Origin: Todiramphus chloris collaris
Lineage: Eukaryota; Chordata; Aves; Coraciiformes; Alcedinidae
NCBI GenBank assembly: GCA_025345505.1
Contig: JANVCC010000073.1
Coordinates: forward strand, 7,751,933 to 7,815,932
Reading direction: 5' to 3'
DNA: 64,000 nt
Below, piece by piece: positions 37,231 through 50,500 of the stretch. The notes under the pieces were generated by a model that worked only from the letters and a program-made list of their open reading frames with translations, ran no database searches and was not told the origin of the DNA. Made by a program: the position numbers and the translations under genes. Positions within the stretch are counted from its first letter, which is position 1. Each line of letters begins with the position of its first letter.

Positions 37231-37357
37231 CGGGGCGGGGGCGGAGCGCGCGGCCGGACGCCGGGCGGGGGGAACGCGCGCGGGGGGCGCGCGAGGGGCG
37301 CGGGCGCGGCGCCCGGAGACCGGGAAGAGCCGGGGCAGGGCCGGGCCGTGCCGTGCC

Positions 37358-37384
37358 GGGCAGGGCAGGGCAGGGCAGGGCAGG
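37358..37384 (+). repeat. GGGCA pentamer repeat with G-quadruplex potential
   Basis: Five runs of GGG separated by CA, followed by a final CAGG. Four or more closely spaced GGG runs fit the standard G-quadruplex pattern on the plus strand. The repeat lies inside the CpG island. Confidence 0.85.
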
Positions 37385-38483
37385 TGGCGCGGCGGGGCCG
37401 TCCGGCGGGAGGAGACGGCGGAAAGTAGGTCACCGGAGCGGGGCGCGGGGCTGGGCCGGGCCCCGGAGCCCCGCCGGGACCGGCCGCTTCCCCCGTCCCT
37501 GGTTGCTGGCGGGCGCTGTGCGGAAGAGAGCTGCGCACGGCCCGGGTTGCCCAGCCCCGGCGAGCTCGCGGCTTCCTCGGCCGAGCCGCCCCGGCCGGGT
37601 CCCAGCCTTGCTGCTTTCCCCACGAGGCGCGCGGCACCAATTCCGTGCCCGACGCGAGTTGTGCTCTGACGGGATTAGTCATCCCATACCATGACTCACT
37701 GATTTAACATTTGCGGCTTCCTTCCTCATACGACTCTTTTTAAAATTCCCTTTCTCTACCATAATTATTTCCCCCCTCCCCAGGGACCGGGGGTTGCTCC
37801 TTCCCGACTTTCTTCGGCAAGAGCCGTGCCCAGCACCGGGAGAGGGGCCGGACCCGGTGGCAGGAGGCAGCGGCTCCCCCGGCCCTGCCGCGGTGGCTGC
37901 GGAGCTGGGGCCGCAGCTCGCTTGTTCCATTCGGCAGTGCCCATTGCCGGGGGTTAGATTCGTACTTCTCTTGTTTCTGGAAGTTGTAGATACCAAAAGC
38001 TGTGGCATCAAAACCGGTCTGTAGCTTCCTCCTTTCTCCAGGTGCTGTCAGGAAGGGATTGACCCTCCCTGGGCACTGCAGTGGGACGTGTGTTTTATGC
38101 CACAGTTGGGGTGACCTGGGGGAATGCGGGGCTGGGGGCATCACTTGGGCCCCAGGGACCTGCGAGCAGCTGCAGTATGTAATCCCTTCCCAAAACCGAG
38201 TGAACTCGGTTACTGACAGGTTCCATTCCCAAGCCCCCACTCCCTTCAACTCCTCCTGGAAAGCTGCTCCTCAACCTGTGCAATGCTGGAAGATCTGCTC
38301 CTTCTTGGAGCACATTCCTGTATCTTTCCCACAGCTGTCATCCCTGATCTCTGGCTTTTTCAGCTCAGCCAAAATTCCTGTTCCTCTCCCAGCACTTGCT
38401 CTGCCAGAGGAAAGGGGCAGCTGGGCAGCCCGCGTCCATAGCCCCATCCCCTGCTTAGGCCAGTGTCCCAAAGCACAGCACAG

Positions 38484-38529
38484 GGGACAAAAGCAGAATG
38501 AAAAAGGGGACAAAAGCAGAATGAAAAAG
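38484..38529. repeat. Perfect 23-base tandem duplication
   Basis: Two exact adjacent copies of a 23-base unit beginning gggacaaaagcag (38484-38506 and 38507-38529), followed by gggac of a third partial copy. The exactness points to a recent duplication. Confidence 0.95.
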
Positions 38530-41500
38530 GGGACTGTTAACAAAAGGCTTTGCTATGAGGTTTTTAATAAAAACCTGTTGCCACTGAAGAAAGGGAAGTG
38601 ATGTTACAGCAATAATCCTGAGGCACATAGGCTGTTATTGATAAAGACAAGAGAAAGGGCACCTTTGAGCGTGGTGTATTTTCTTTCTTATCAGGGGCAA
38701 AGCAAATAGTGTTGCTGAGCTGACTGCCACAAATGGCAAATCTCATTTTCCCACTGCAAGCATGTTTTTGAGGCATGCAGCCTCATCCCACAAAACACAG
38801 CAACCCTTCCCTCCTTTATGCGGGAAAAATCCTTCTTGCCCTCTTCCAGGCAAGGCACAGATAGGTATCAAATGCAGCATTTCCTTCCTTTTTTAAGCAT
38901 GAGTTAAGGTGTGTCTGCAGCCTGCAGCGCAGCCCGAGTGACGGTCACTGAGAGGATGCCATTGCCCGCATATGCCAGCGTACAGATACACATTTGGGGA
39001 ATTAGATCCAGAATAAAGAGAATACCACATTCTGCAGCTGAGGCACTGAAGACTAAGCACCCATGGACGGATGCTGTGGGCAACACAGGCAGGATGTGGT
39101 CCCAGAGAGGCTGGGCTGGGGCAGGGGCAGGTTTCTCCTGGAGGCACCGAGTGCCACAGCCATTGCCCCAGGTTGTGCTGGCAGCCGACTGGATGTGCTG
39201 GCACTGCCTGGCCAGGTCTGCACCTGGGACAATTCCATGGCCACCCCCAGCCTGTGAGCTCAGCAGGCACTGCAAACAGGATCAACACTCTCTTCTAATG
39301 CAGCACAACATTCAGAAATACCGCTTTACACATTAACTACAATAACATGATTTTCTGAACAGAAATCATCTTTTATGTGAAGTATTTTAACCAACTCCCC
39401 TGCGGCTCCGGGCAGATAGAGACATCAGGCTAGGCTAATGCAGGGGCTACTCTTCCTATAGCAATGCTGAAAGAGTTTTCATGTTGATTACTTTAATTAT
39501 CTAATTTAGAAGAACACACTCTCCACTAACGTCCTTCCAAAAGTTAAGAAATGAACAGGGAAATAAACATTTCTGACACAACAAAATCACACATTGCTCA
39601 GCAAGCTGCAGCATTGGGCAGCTTTGGCTGTACTCTGACATGGTTGGCATAGCCTCAGGTTTCTTTATATTACTAGTTTTTAACAATGCTGTGTTGCAAA
39701 GACATGGCAGCAGCACTAAAACCAAGAGAGAACTGGTTTTGTCCAGAAAATCAGAACAGCAAAGAATATATGTATGTGTGTGTGTGTTTGTGTCTCTCTA
39801 CATGTATCTATACCAGTCTGTCCCTGCTGCACTCACCAAGTGGAGTGGTGAGTGGAGACTGGAGAATCCTGCAGCCTGGCAGGCACCATTAAGGAGTAAC
39901 ATAATTAAACAAGGAAATAGAGCGGTAGCTTGGGCTGTGCTTTGCAAGATCACACTCTCGTGCACAATCTTTCATCCAGAGCAAGGGATTGTCCAAACTA
40001 GCCTTTAATTTACATACTGCAAAAAGTCATAGGCAGGAAATATTTGCATTGCATGCTGCCAAGTTGAGAACCAGCTCTGGTACAGGATGAAGCACCTCAG
40101 ACTCGTCACACTCCGGAACGTGTCCAGAAATTCAACATTATGTTCTCACTTTTCGCACAGCGGTAACCATGAGGACTGGGATAACGCAAACCAAAAGGAA
40201 AGAGAAGAATAGAGATAAAATGTGGAAAAAATACCCTTGCCTTGATCCCAAGAGGCTGGTTCTGTGCAGGTTTTGCCGTGGGTCCGGGATGCAGCAGCGA
40301 GCGGAGAGTTGAAGCGGTGGAGCCCACCCAGCGCCCACCATGGGAGCGTGTGGGCGAGGCAGGAGCCCCGCTCCCGGACACAGTGGTAATTGTGTCGGTG
40401 CTATTGCACAACACTGTTGCCTTGACACTGTGTCATGTAAAGATTTTGAACTGCCTCTTTATTAGTCATCCTCCATTCATTTTAATTGTCCCTGATAAAC
40501 AGGGCCATTTCACCTTTGTGTTCTAGTGTACACGCTTATCTTGCATATTTATAACACCCAAGAGACTTGCAGTCTTTTACTGTAGCATTGGTAGGTGCAG
40601 AGGAATGAGTAGGCATTGCCATCACAACCTGCTGGCATTATCATGTGTTTGCTTGCTGCATTTTCAGTCCTCTGCTCTCCCAGTGAGGAGATCTCCACAG
40701 GTCCTTGATCCTGGCACTGAAAACGTTCAGGCAGAGGCTTAGGTTAATGCAGAGGAACCAGTAAGAAGGGATAGGCTGACTGAAACATGCATTTAATTTT
40801 TTTTCAGGATCAAGTGCTGTAGGTGTGTGCTTAACACCACAGGACTCACTTTGATCTTCTCAGAGGACAGAATTTTCTGTGGATTAAATTCCTGCCTCTG
40901 AATTATGGTATTGGTTATTTAACAAAATCAAAGTTGAGAGATGAATAAATAATTATTGGATTTAATGTAAAAACATAGTTAAGTTTCTGGAATATTTTAG
41001 TCACACATACTTGCAACCTGAAAATATGCTGTTCGAGAGTTTGCTTATGTGAAACTCTGTCCCTTCAATTTATCTATCCTTTTGTTCGCGAATGCTGAAA
41101 TTTCTCAGAAAGCTTCTGGAAATAGCAAGGCATTTTCCTTTCTGTGGTGCTATGACCTTCTCTGCATCCCAGCCCCCCAGCCCCCACTCTTGCAGTGGGG
41201 AGAAAGAAGTGCAGTTTGGTGAGGCACAGCTCTGCTACCGTAAGAGATCTGCAGTCAGGCTCCTCAGCGGCTTCCCCAGCAGCCTGGAGCACTGGTGGCA
41301 TTGCTGCTGCACTGTGGGGTCTGATTGCTTAGAGCTAACATCTCTGCTTCAAGCAACACCCTCCAGTTATTAGAGTCCTCGTCCCTCTGGAGATGCATCT
41401 GTTCTTTGGGCTTATACAGGTTGACCTTCATTTTGTCCCTATAAAAAGACTCAAAAATAAAACTCAGGTTTGTGCCACAATCATGTGAGAAGATGGGGAA

Positions 41501-44500
41501 AATCCCATTCTTATTTAAGTTCAGAAAAAGGAATGGAAACTCCATTAAAGGCAGAGCGAAAACCACATTTACTCCAGTGTGAACAGGATTTCCCCCTTAG
41601 CATAAAATCTTCAATCCCTGTGGGCTGGAAGGAGCTACTTGCTGTTCTACCCAGCATCGCCGAGTGCTGCTTTGAATCTTTATGCAACTGCTTAAAAGGA
41701 TTAGGAATATAAATGAGATAATCACCATTTAGGACAAAAATCCACCTAAGCTTTTGAGAACCAACTGAAATATTTTCATTTCTGTCCTCCAGCACCTTAT
41801 TTTGTAGAAAATGTTTTCAGATGGCTCTTGTAGAGGCATGATTGGTATCCAGATTTTGTGTGTATCTACGGCCCTGTATTTCCTTGTGTTGAAGTAATAG
41901 CATGGCCAGATAAATGTATTGATTTGAAAAGCTGAGAGGTGCCCATGTCAGAGGTCTGGCCAGGAAAAGGAGTAAAAGAATACTTCTAATGTGGCTAATT
42001 ATACTTTCATCAATAATTACTGTTTTTATAAAGGAAAATGTGTTCTCTCTTAATCGCAGCAAAATATTCTGTGAGAAGTACACTTGTGATCTGTTATTCT
42101 GCCTGACTCAAAAGAATCGGGGACAAAAATCTTGCACAAATAAGAACATAGCTACCTTCTTCTGCTTGTATCCTTCCACGAGAGCATACATTGACTCTAA
42201 AGCTCCTTAACCACATTTTAGCTTGATCCCAGAGGATAATGTACCTTTGAATGAATTTTCTTTGATGCTGGGTTCATATCTCCTGGAGACTGTACTGAAG
42301 ACAAATTCAGGCTGCTGCATTTAAATATGGGTTAAGTGGGAACAGTCAATAATCACCTCTGATTAGTATAATCAGCTACTGAGGGCCCTCATGAACAGGG
42401 ACATAAAATAGAAACTTAATAATAATGATGTAAAGGCTCAAATCCCCCAAATTCATCAGTCAAAGGACAAAATGGGCAGAGGGAGCACCAGGCAATGGCA
42501 ACATCTGTGGTATCAGGCATGGATGAAGCACAGAGGAAGAATGGGCAAGTCAGTGCAGAATTGCTGTCCATCATCTAGAGCAAATGCATCCTTCCTAGTA
42601 AGTCACAGTTGATACTAACTAGCACACTAAATCCACATTAATAAACATGGATATTTCCTATAAATACTTCTTCTGATGCTTTTATTCATACAAGGTGGTA
42701 ATGCTTTAAAGCTTCTCTCTGGTACTTGCCTGTTCTTAGTGACTTGATCCCATACACAGCAGCTGAGAATCCTGCAGGTCAACTATTCCTTGCACTGAAA
42801 AATTTCCACTTCTCTCTGGCTTTTACCCAGAGCAAATGCCATGTTAACACTGTCATCTGATGGAGTTTTCAACATCATGGGTTAGAGCACCAATGTCTGA
42901 CTCCAAGACAAGAAGCTGTGTGCTCCTGGCCAAACACGGCAGACAGAAACCTGTCCCTGTCACTGGATCTTCCTCCTGGGGTTATAACCCAGGGTCTCAC
43001 CAGATCCCTGAGTTGCACATGTGGGTGACAAAGGACACAAGGACAAAGGTGACAGATGTGTTGGGAGGGTCTAGTAGGCTGTGATGAGACAGGAACTGCC
43101 TCCATCTATACCTTCCCCATCTGTCTCCCAGCTACTGACATTTACCTCCTTTGCTCTGCCTGGATTGGTCTGCAGACAGTGGGCTCCCAACTACATCCTA
43201 ATCTTTGGAAACTGGGTAACTGGGTTGGAGAGTGACATTAGGATGGCTGTGACCTGTAGGCACAAAGTACTGCAGCTCCTGCATCCCCACTCGCCCCTCG
43301 AGCAGCTGTGCTGATAGGGAGACCTCCCTCTGCAAAACCTCGTGCCATGGGGCGCTGAGAGAAGCTATTGTCTGATTTGACTTTGTAAGGAACATAAAAT
43401 CTTCCTCTCTGAGGCAAAGTGATCAGTGCAGTCCTTCCCCAGCCCCGCAGCTTGTGGAAGATGACATTAGAATCTATTGAAGATCACGGAAGGACCCAAT
43501 AGGAAGCACAGTGGGGTTGACAGTCCTTCTACCACACCCTGATTGGCAAAGACTGAAAAACAGGTATCTAATACCGTGCAGACTCATTCACCACAAACAG
43601 TTGCATGTACTTAACCACCAAGGAAAGACCAGGTGTAGTTTGACAGTCAACCAGATTATAAATGTCAGGCGATGGCTTCTTAAGCACAAGCTGTGCCAGT
43701 GGTTCCTCAGAAGAACTGAGCAGCCTGAGTATCTCGAGGGACCACTGACAACACAGCCCAGATGCTATAAAGGACAGGAGCCTGCAGCAGAGGCCCCAGG
43801 GCACCGCTCTCCAAACACCTCCCTTAATGGTCTTTTAGGATACACAGGAAAGAAAATTTGTGTCCTTGATTCCAAGTGCACCAAGGTCAACAGTATTCTT
43901 GGGTAACTTCCACTGTTTTCCTTCTGCCTATTTTATAACCACACAAACTTTCTAAATAAATTCATGAATGCCTAAAACAAGTGGCCTGATATTAGACAGA
44001 GTTTTTACCCTGGGAGCAGGACAGGTCAAAAGCATCACGTTGCTGATGCTGTGCCACTGTGCTCATACCTAAACAAAAGCAAGTTAAAATGCAAGTCTGA
44101 GAGACTTTATCACTGTGTTTTACCACTAAGTGATACTGAAATGTGTCAAAAAATACTCAGAACCGTGTCGGATGTTACTGCACTCTCTACTCACAGAAAT
44201 GCACATGTTTTTTCTGGGCACAGGGGAGGTCAACTCCATCAATGAATTGACTGTGATGCTGGATACGAGTATTATGTGACATATTTTTCCTACAGTGTTG
44301 CAAAAAGTCAGTCCTACTAAGTGGAAACAAATCCCTGACTGCCCTGGTGAAATCAGTTTCTATTATGCAGCTATAAGTGACCGATCACATTTTGCACGTC
44401 TGTGAGAAATGAATATGCAAGACAGTTGGAATTTCCTCATCTAAACAGGAATAGCAAGATCAGTTTTGGTCAGGGCTTGTGAGTGAGTGTCTGGGACTGG

Positions 44501-47500
44501 AGAGAGGAGATATCTAATGAATGTACTTGTCATGAAACTTGGGACACTTTGCAGCAGCAAGACCTACAGAAAAAGGATTGGGTTCTTTTTGTTTGGACGG
44601 CTTGCCTCTTTTCTTGGCTCCAGTATGGTGGTGACCATGTGGGCAGGTAGGTTCTGCTACCCTTCTCAGCCTCACCCCAAGGTCCTCCATCATACCACTG
44701 ACTGCCTTAGCAATGGGTCCTGCTGGTCCACTCCACATCAGGAAACCCCCTCTGCCACCCAACTCCAGGGGAGCATCCGAGCCAGTCAGAACCTTCCTAG
44801 CACATTTGTTGGCAGCCAGAGGAGCCTGAGGAGCTTTTCTGGTTTGTGTTTTGCTTGTTTTGGTTTGGTTTGTTTGGGGGATTTTTTTGAGGGGGTAGGA
44901 GTGTAGGGGTTGTCAGAAAATGGTTCCTTACCAACTTCTGTCAAGTTACAGCGTTCCTTATGGGCATCATCCACCTTTGTACCCAGCTTTCAGTTCAGCA
45001 GGGTATACACACAACATGGTTCTGCAGAGCAGATCCCAGGGCTTCTCCGAGCACAGCAAACCACTGTTTAAGAAAATGCTGGCTTACAATAAGTTTCTTT
45101 TCATTAAAGTGAAAGACTGTCCTGCTTTGCAGCACCATTGCTTTTATAGTAACATCTTCTAGTTCCCCCCACTTTTCATCCTCCCCTTGTCCATTTAATG
45201 CATCTGCCCACCCTTAACACCGGTAGTGGTGTGAGTTTGCACAATAATGAGTCATTTCAACTGAGGGAAAACAAGAGAGAGAGACTCCAAAAATAGTTTT
45301 TAAAAGAAGTGCATTGTTTCCTGTAGAGCTTCAGTCCTTTCACTTGCAGAACTTCAGCTGACCTCTTTAGACAGCACTTGCACAAAGCGCTACGAAGCCC
45401 AGCACCCGCTAAGGGTCTGCTGCCCTGTCATCATCTCCTTCAGTTAATTCAGACACCATGCAGTAGTATGTACACGGTGCAGATAGTGTCACTAGCTTAG
45501 CAACCAGTGGGTGAATCATAATGAAACTATGAAGAGGAAACATGTCACAAACCAAAGGAAAAGCTTGCTTTTCAGTGGAGAGTTTCGTCTACAGGAGAGT
45601 GCTCAACTTAAGGATGCCGACGAGAGAATTAACTTGTGCCCTAATCACTTAATGCAGATTTTTATGCAGTTATTTACTAGTTCTGTTGCTATGGGAAATA
45701 TGAATACTCGCCATGACAACTGCAGCAGAGGGTGGCACAAAATCCACTTCACACAGAACATCTTCTTAAGGAACTGCTCCCATTCATGCATCCTACAAAA
45801 TTCTGTGTCCTTGAGATGATTCAGTGTGAGGTTTTCAGGCACAGTGATTAATTCTTCTGCATTTTACAGTAGGATATTGACTGGTGTTTAATATTATTTA
45901 TCACTTGGTCCTTATAGAGCGCTTTCAGTATTACACCTGGAAGTACTTTGCGAAGGTAACCCTTACAAAAAAATACCCTGCTTATTTTACAGATGAGCAG
46001 CTCAGGAAAAAAAATTCACATAGAACCCCACAGCACAGCAGCATCAGGACTGGTGTTTGCACCCATGTCACTTGGGCCAATACACTAGGGTGACAGGAGC
46101 ACGGCTCTCGTTGCATCAGGGTGGGGTGACCCTGTGAACCCTGCAGCCAAAATCTGCGCCATGGGAGTGGATTGGCTGCTAGGGAAATCTTTAGCAAGCT
46201 CAGTGCATCTGTACCTCTGAGCAAACGGGAGCAACACACCACAGCACTCTCACTTGAACCCTGGTTTGTGGTATAGCTGTGTGACTGCAGGCTCATGACT
46301 GCAGGCTGTTGTAGGCAGGCCTGGAGACAGAGGGCACTCCCTGTGTCAGCCAGTATGCTGCAGGAAAAGGATTACATGCCCTGTAACATTTTGTTCCAGA
46401 AGATGCTTCCGGAAACATCCTTCCCTGTTCGCACGGAGGGGTTATGATGCTGTTGCTCTGAGTTGTGCACACTGAAATAAAGTGGGTGCTGTGTTGGGGT
46501 GTTCACCCTGGTCAACCCACAGCTCCAAACACCCTGCAAGCCCACACTTCACTTTGGCAGGTGGGCTTCCTTGTGTCAGATTGTGTGCTGCTCACTAGGG
46601 CAGAGATGCACCCACCAGGCACAGGCTGCGGGCAGAGTGTGAACAAGTTAGGTGGCTGGATTGTGCTTGTTTTGCAATAGCAACTCATTGAAACTCTGTC
46701 CTGCCTGGGCCGTTAGTGAAGCATGGAGTTTTCTAAAGTTATTTGCTTTAAAATGATTTCTGGAGGGGAAAAAAACCAACCCAACAAATTGTGATGAGGA
46801 GTTAGGAGTAACCTGTAACACAAAGAATGTTCTCAGAGTACGTATGTGGCTGAGAAAGCCATTACCAACCCAGACGATAATCATTCTGGCTATTTACCTC
46901 TCAGCCTTGCCAGACATGTTCAAAAGTGCATAATAAGTGACATCTCTCCTTTATCACAACGTTTAGCCTAGAGGGAAACTCTCTTTTAGTTACCAACTTT
47001 AACCGTGTTGCTTTTGGCACTGGATCTATTCCTCTATTCTAAAAAAACCAGCACTGACAACTTTTTTTTCCAGTGTTTGTGTAGTCACAGTAATTAAATA
47101 TGAATCTTCAAATATTGCTTGACATATTGCAGATTTATCATCAGTGAAACAGTCTTCTGCACATTTCCATAATTGCTGCTGCTCAGAAGAAAATGGTTAT
47201 GCACCGAAAGACTGACAATGTTCTCCTTTTGGTTAAGTTCTCATTTGTTTGCCCTCTTGGCAGTGCTGTGCAGCCATCTCATTTCATAATTAAATTATTT
47301 TCCGTTCACATATGGAGGCAATAGTTTACTTTCCAAATTTTTGTTGTCGTTATTTGCATTTTCCATTGTTTCTGAAGATGCGGGATCCAATATGAGCTGC
47401 AAGGAGCCAACAAATCCTTTAACAGCATCCCATGAAACGCTGAGTAACAGACCAAAATAAATCACATAGGTACTTCATTTGAATACAGCATGGCTTTGAT

Positions 47501-50500
47501 GGCCAGGAAAGAGTTTTGCCTCATAGGTGGCTTTAATCCTTCATGCTTCTGTGGGTGGTAAATTTTGCAAAGAATTAACAGTGACTTCAGACCTTAGTTC
47601 AGACTGAAGGGTTGAGGTTTTCCATCTCTGAAGTGCACACTTTTACATCATGATTGCCCACCATCTATGCTTGTTTTCTTAGAGAGGACAAAGATTTACA
47701 TTCCCTGCACAAATTGGTTTTGCAGTAAAGAGGAAAAATGAAAAGGACAAGTAATTTTGGGGACCCTTAAAGCCCATCAGGAGCAGCCTGTGTGATTTCC
47801 ATGTCTCAGAAAGTGCTGGAGCAAAGCACTTCCCATCCTGACTCCCCAGGCAGGTGGGTGACTAAATGTTACCTGCCTGTCAGTCACCTGTCAATCATGC
47901 TGTTACACAAGCTGTTGTAATAGTCTCTGCTTAACTGTTCACACATTTGTATCTGCTCAGAAACCCTCTGGCTGTCTTCCCTTCAGTAAATAAATGCATA
48001 GCTTCTTGTGAACAAAGCCTTATCAGATTGAACGAGCCTCTCGGAATGTTTGAGGTATGAGAACTTGTACAAAAAACTGCAGACTGGTTGAAATATTTCA
48101 AGTGATAAGAACGCCCAATGAATTTTTTTTTCACTGAAAATCAGGATTTTATTCTAGGGACCAGGTTCCCTTTGCTCACTGTTAAAGATGAGAAAGGAAC
48201 AGGCTGGTGTCTCACCACGCGGCTATTTCTGAGTGCTCTCAGGTGAGCCCCAGAATGGGTGCTGCCATCACTCCTCAACACATCTGCTGGACGGTGCTGA
48301 GAGCCCAGGTGCCTCCAGGGACAGTGGTGGAAACAAAGGAGAAGAGGGGTTGAAACCATGACCATTACATTAGGAGGGAACAAGGAGGTCAGCCCAGCCA
48401 TGATAAAGCACAACCTTTCAGCTGCCTGCCCATGTATGTCCTGGGCTGGGGAGAGAGACCTCCCAGTTCAACCAGAGCTGCCACTCCAGCCCTCCTGGTG
48501 GGATAATGCAGCACATGGTCTCATGTGGCTCCTGCCCATCTCTTTATACATCTCAGGGTTTCATCACAGCCCCTGAGAGCATGAGAGCATCTCTTACTTC
48601 ACAAAAGTCACATCAGCCCTCTTCTTTGAAAACCAGCTCCCATCACATATTAGTGACTGTGAGACCATGTCTTTTTATTTTTTTTTAATCTTCAGACTTT
48701 GGTACAGAAAGGTGGAGTCACAGTCTGTGGTGAGGGTGGCTGAGCCTCAGTTTTTCAACAGGTTTTCTCTAAAAGAAGGACCTATAGCTTGTGGGGCTGA
48801 ACCAACTGAGTTTGTAATTTCCTGCTTGCCAACAGGAAAAAAACTGTGGACGTCGGGCATTTTTGCTATTGCTGACCAAAACATACTGGGACCAGAGAGT
48901 AATGAGATGATCTGTGAGGAAGGTGTTCTCCTCCCTCCTCGAGGATACTGGAGAACTTCCAGTGCATGACCAACATTCAGCTGTGTGTTTCTATTTCAGG
49001 TCTTGGCTGCTGGACCTGGCTGGAGTAGTTGATCGGCTTACCTACTGTCTTGCCAGGATCAGGGCTTGAATGAGGGCAAGCTGGCTGTGACCCAACCCAG
49101 ATAAGTCTAAGGTTGTGCATATAGGCTGGGGAAGAGAGATGCTGTGAGAATTTCTGTTCTCTGTGAGGACAGTTTTTGGACCAGCTTCTGCCCTATAAGT
49201 AGAACCAAGGATGGTCTGTTTGGGTTTTTTTTTTAACTGCTTTTCTGGATCAGAAGGTGGAGCCTGCTCTTTTGAACATGTGTCTTTTCTATACCAAGTC
49301 ACCTTGAGAGTGGACTTCAAATGTCCAGGCCACTGTCTTAACTACATCTGCAGCAGGAGTGATGCAAGCTTTCCTTCGACCAGGTCGAAGCAGCTGTTTG
49401 AATGCAGGGCTCCCCCTGTTCACAAAGTTGCAGCATTCGAGGGTGGCACGATAAATGAAAATAAGAGGCAAGAGCGTTTGCATCCTCTGTACTGAGTGCT
49501 GGAAACACGGATTTCCACAGGACACTCTTCATCCTGAGGCTGACTGGCAGAGCTGAGGCATCCGAGATAGCGCTTATTTGTCATCCTTGGAAGAGTCATT
49601 TTCTCCTTTATGTAGCTTTTCTGCTGCATGAAACTGCTAATGGATTAGTGGCTCTGTGTCATGACCTTTCCTCGTACAGACAACTGTAAGCAAATGAACA
49701 TTTTGATTATCTGACAGACAAGAGCCCAGATGCAATGCTAGAAACAAATACTGATTTTTTGACAAAGCAAAACTGCTTGGGTGAGGCTCACGGCCCTCTC
49801 GTGCTGGCCAATCTCAGCATGACCTCTAAAATTACAAAGAGGGGCCTTGGAGAGCTTTATGGAGTAATATGCACTGTTGAATGCAAAGGTGAGACATTAA
49901 ACTCTGCGCAAGTCTCACACTTGTAAAACTAAAGCTGAACAACCAGGCAGTATTTTTTGATTACAAAACTGGTATTGCTTATGCTTCCAGAGGGAGTGGA
50001 AAGGCATCCCTTCCTTCACAAAGTCTGGTGGGGAGAGAACTTACTCCCATTTTCTGAAAATCCTCTCTGGATGATAATAGAACGGACCTTTGCTCCTGTG
50101 TCCTCCTAAAACACATAATGGGCAAAATTTTAAAGGGAATGAAGCCTTTGTGGATACCAATTCTCCTCTCTGATGACTGCAGGGGCGATAACTCTGTGCT
50201 ATGAAGCAGCACACTCTTTTAGGCTACCTTGCATGTTGGAGCACTGGATTTAATTTTTTGGTACTACAGGGCCTGAGTTGTATTTTTAGAGTAGCTTGGA
50301 AGGTATAACTGAGATTTCCAGCCAGGCATACGACTGTGGGTTTTTTGTGCAGTTTACAAATGGGAAAAATTGGAGCCATATCCTTCGCCTGAACAAAAAG
50401 ACAGCAGAAATCTTCAGGCAAAATTCTCTTCTCAGATCTACCCACGCTGTGCACAGTGATGGTGAAGAAAGTCATCTTCTGTGCTGCTTGCAGAGAGAAT

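Larger units (their letters stand above)
35870..37660. promoter_or_regulatory. CpG island, candidate promoter of the minus-strand CLOCK/NPAS2-like gene
   Basis: Very GC-rich and CpG-dense sequence with several GC boxes of the GGGGCGGGG type, quite unlike the rest of the window. It is interrupted by 400 unknown bases. The first coding exon (12293) must be spliced to an upstream 5' exon, and this is the only strong island upstream on the minus strand. The inferred first intron would be about 24 kb. A possible minus-strand donor (acg then gtacgt) occurs near 36355-36363. Donor-like sites also occur on the plus strand (near 37424), so the island could serve a plus-strand or bidirectional transcript. 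An AP-1-like TGACTCA lies at its right shoulder (about 37692). Confidence 0.75.

Noticed and set aside
36478-37682. Long minus-strand open frames of more than 380 codons through the CpG island
   Set aside because: They run across 400 unknown bases and have the proline, arginine and alanine bias of GC-rich non-coding DNA. No domain is visible.
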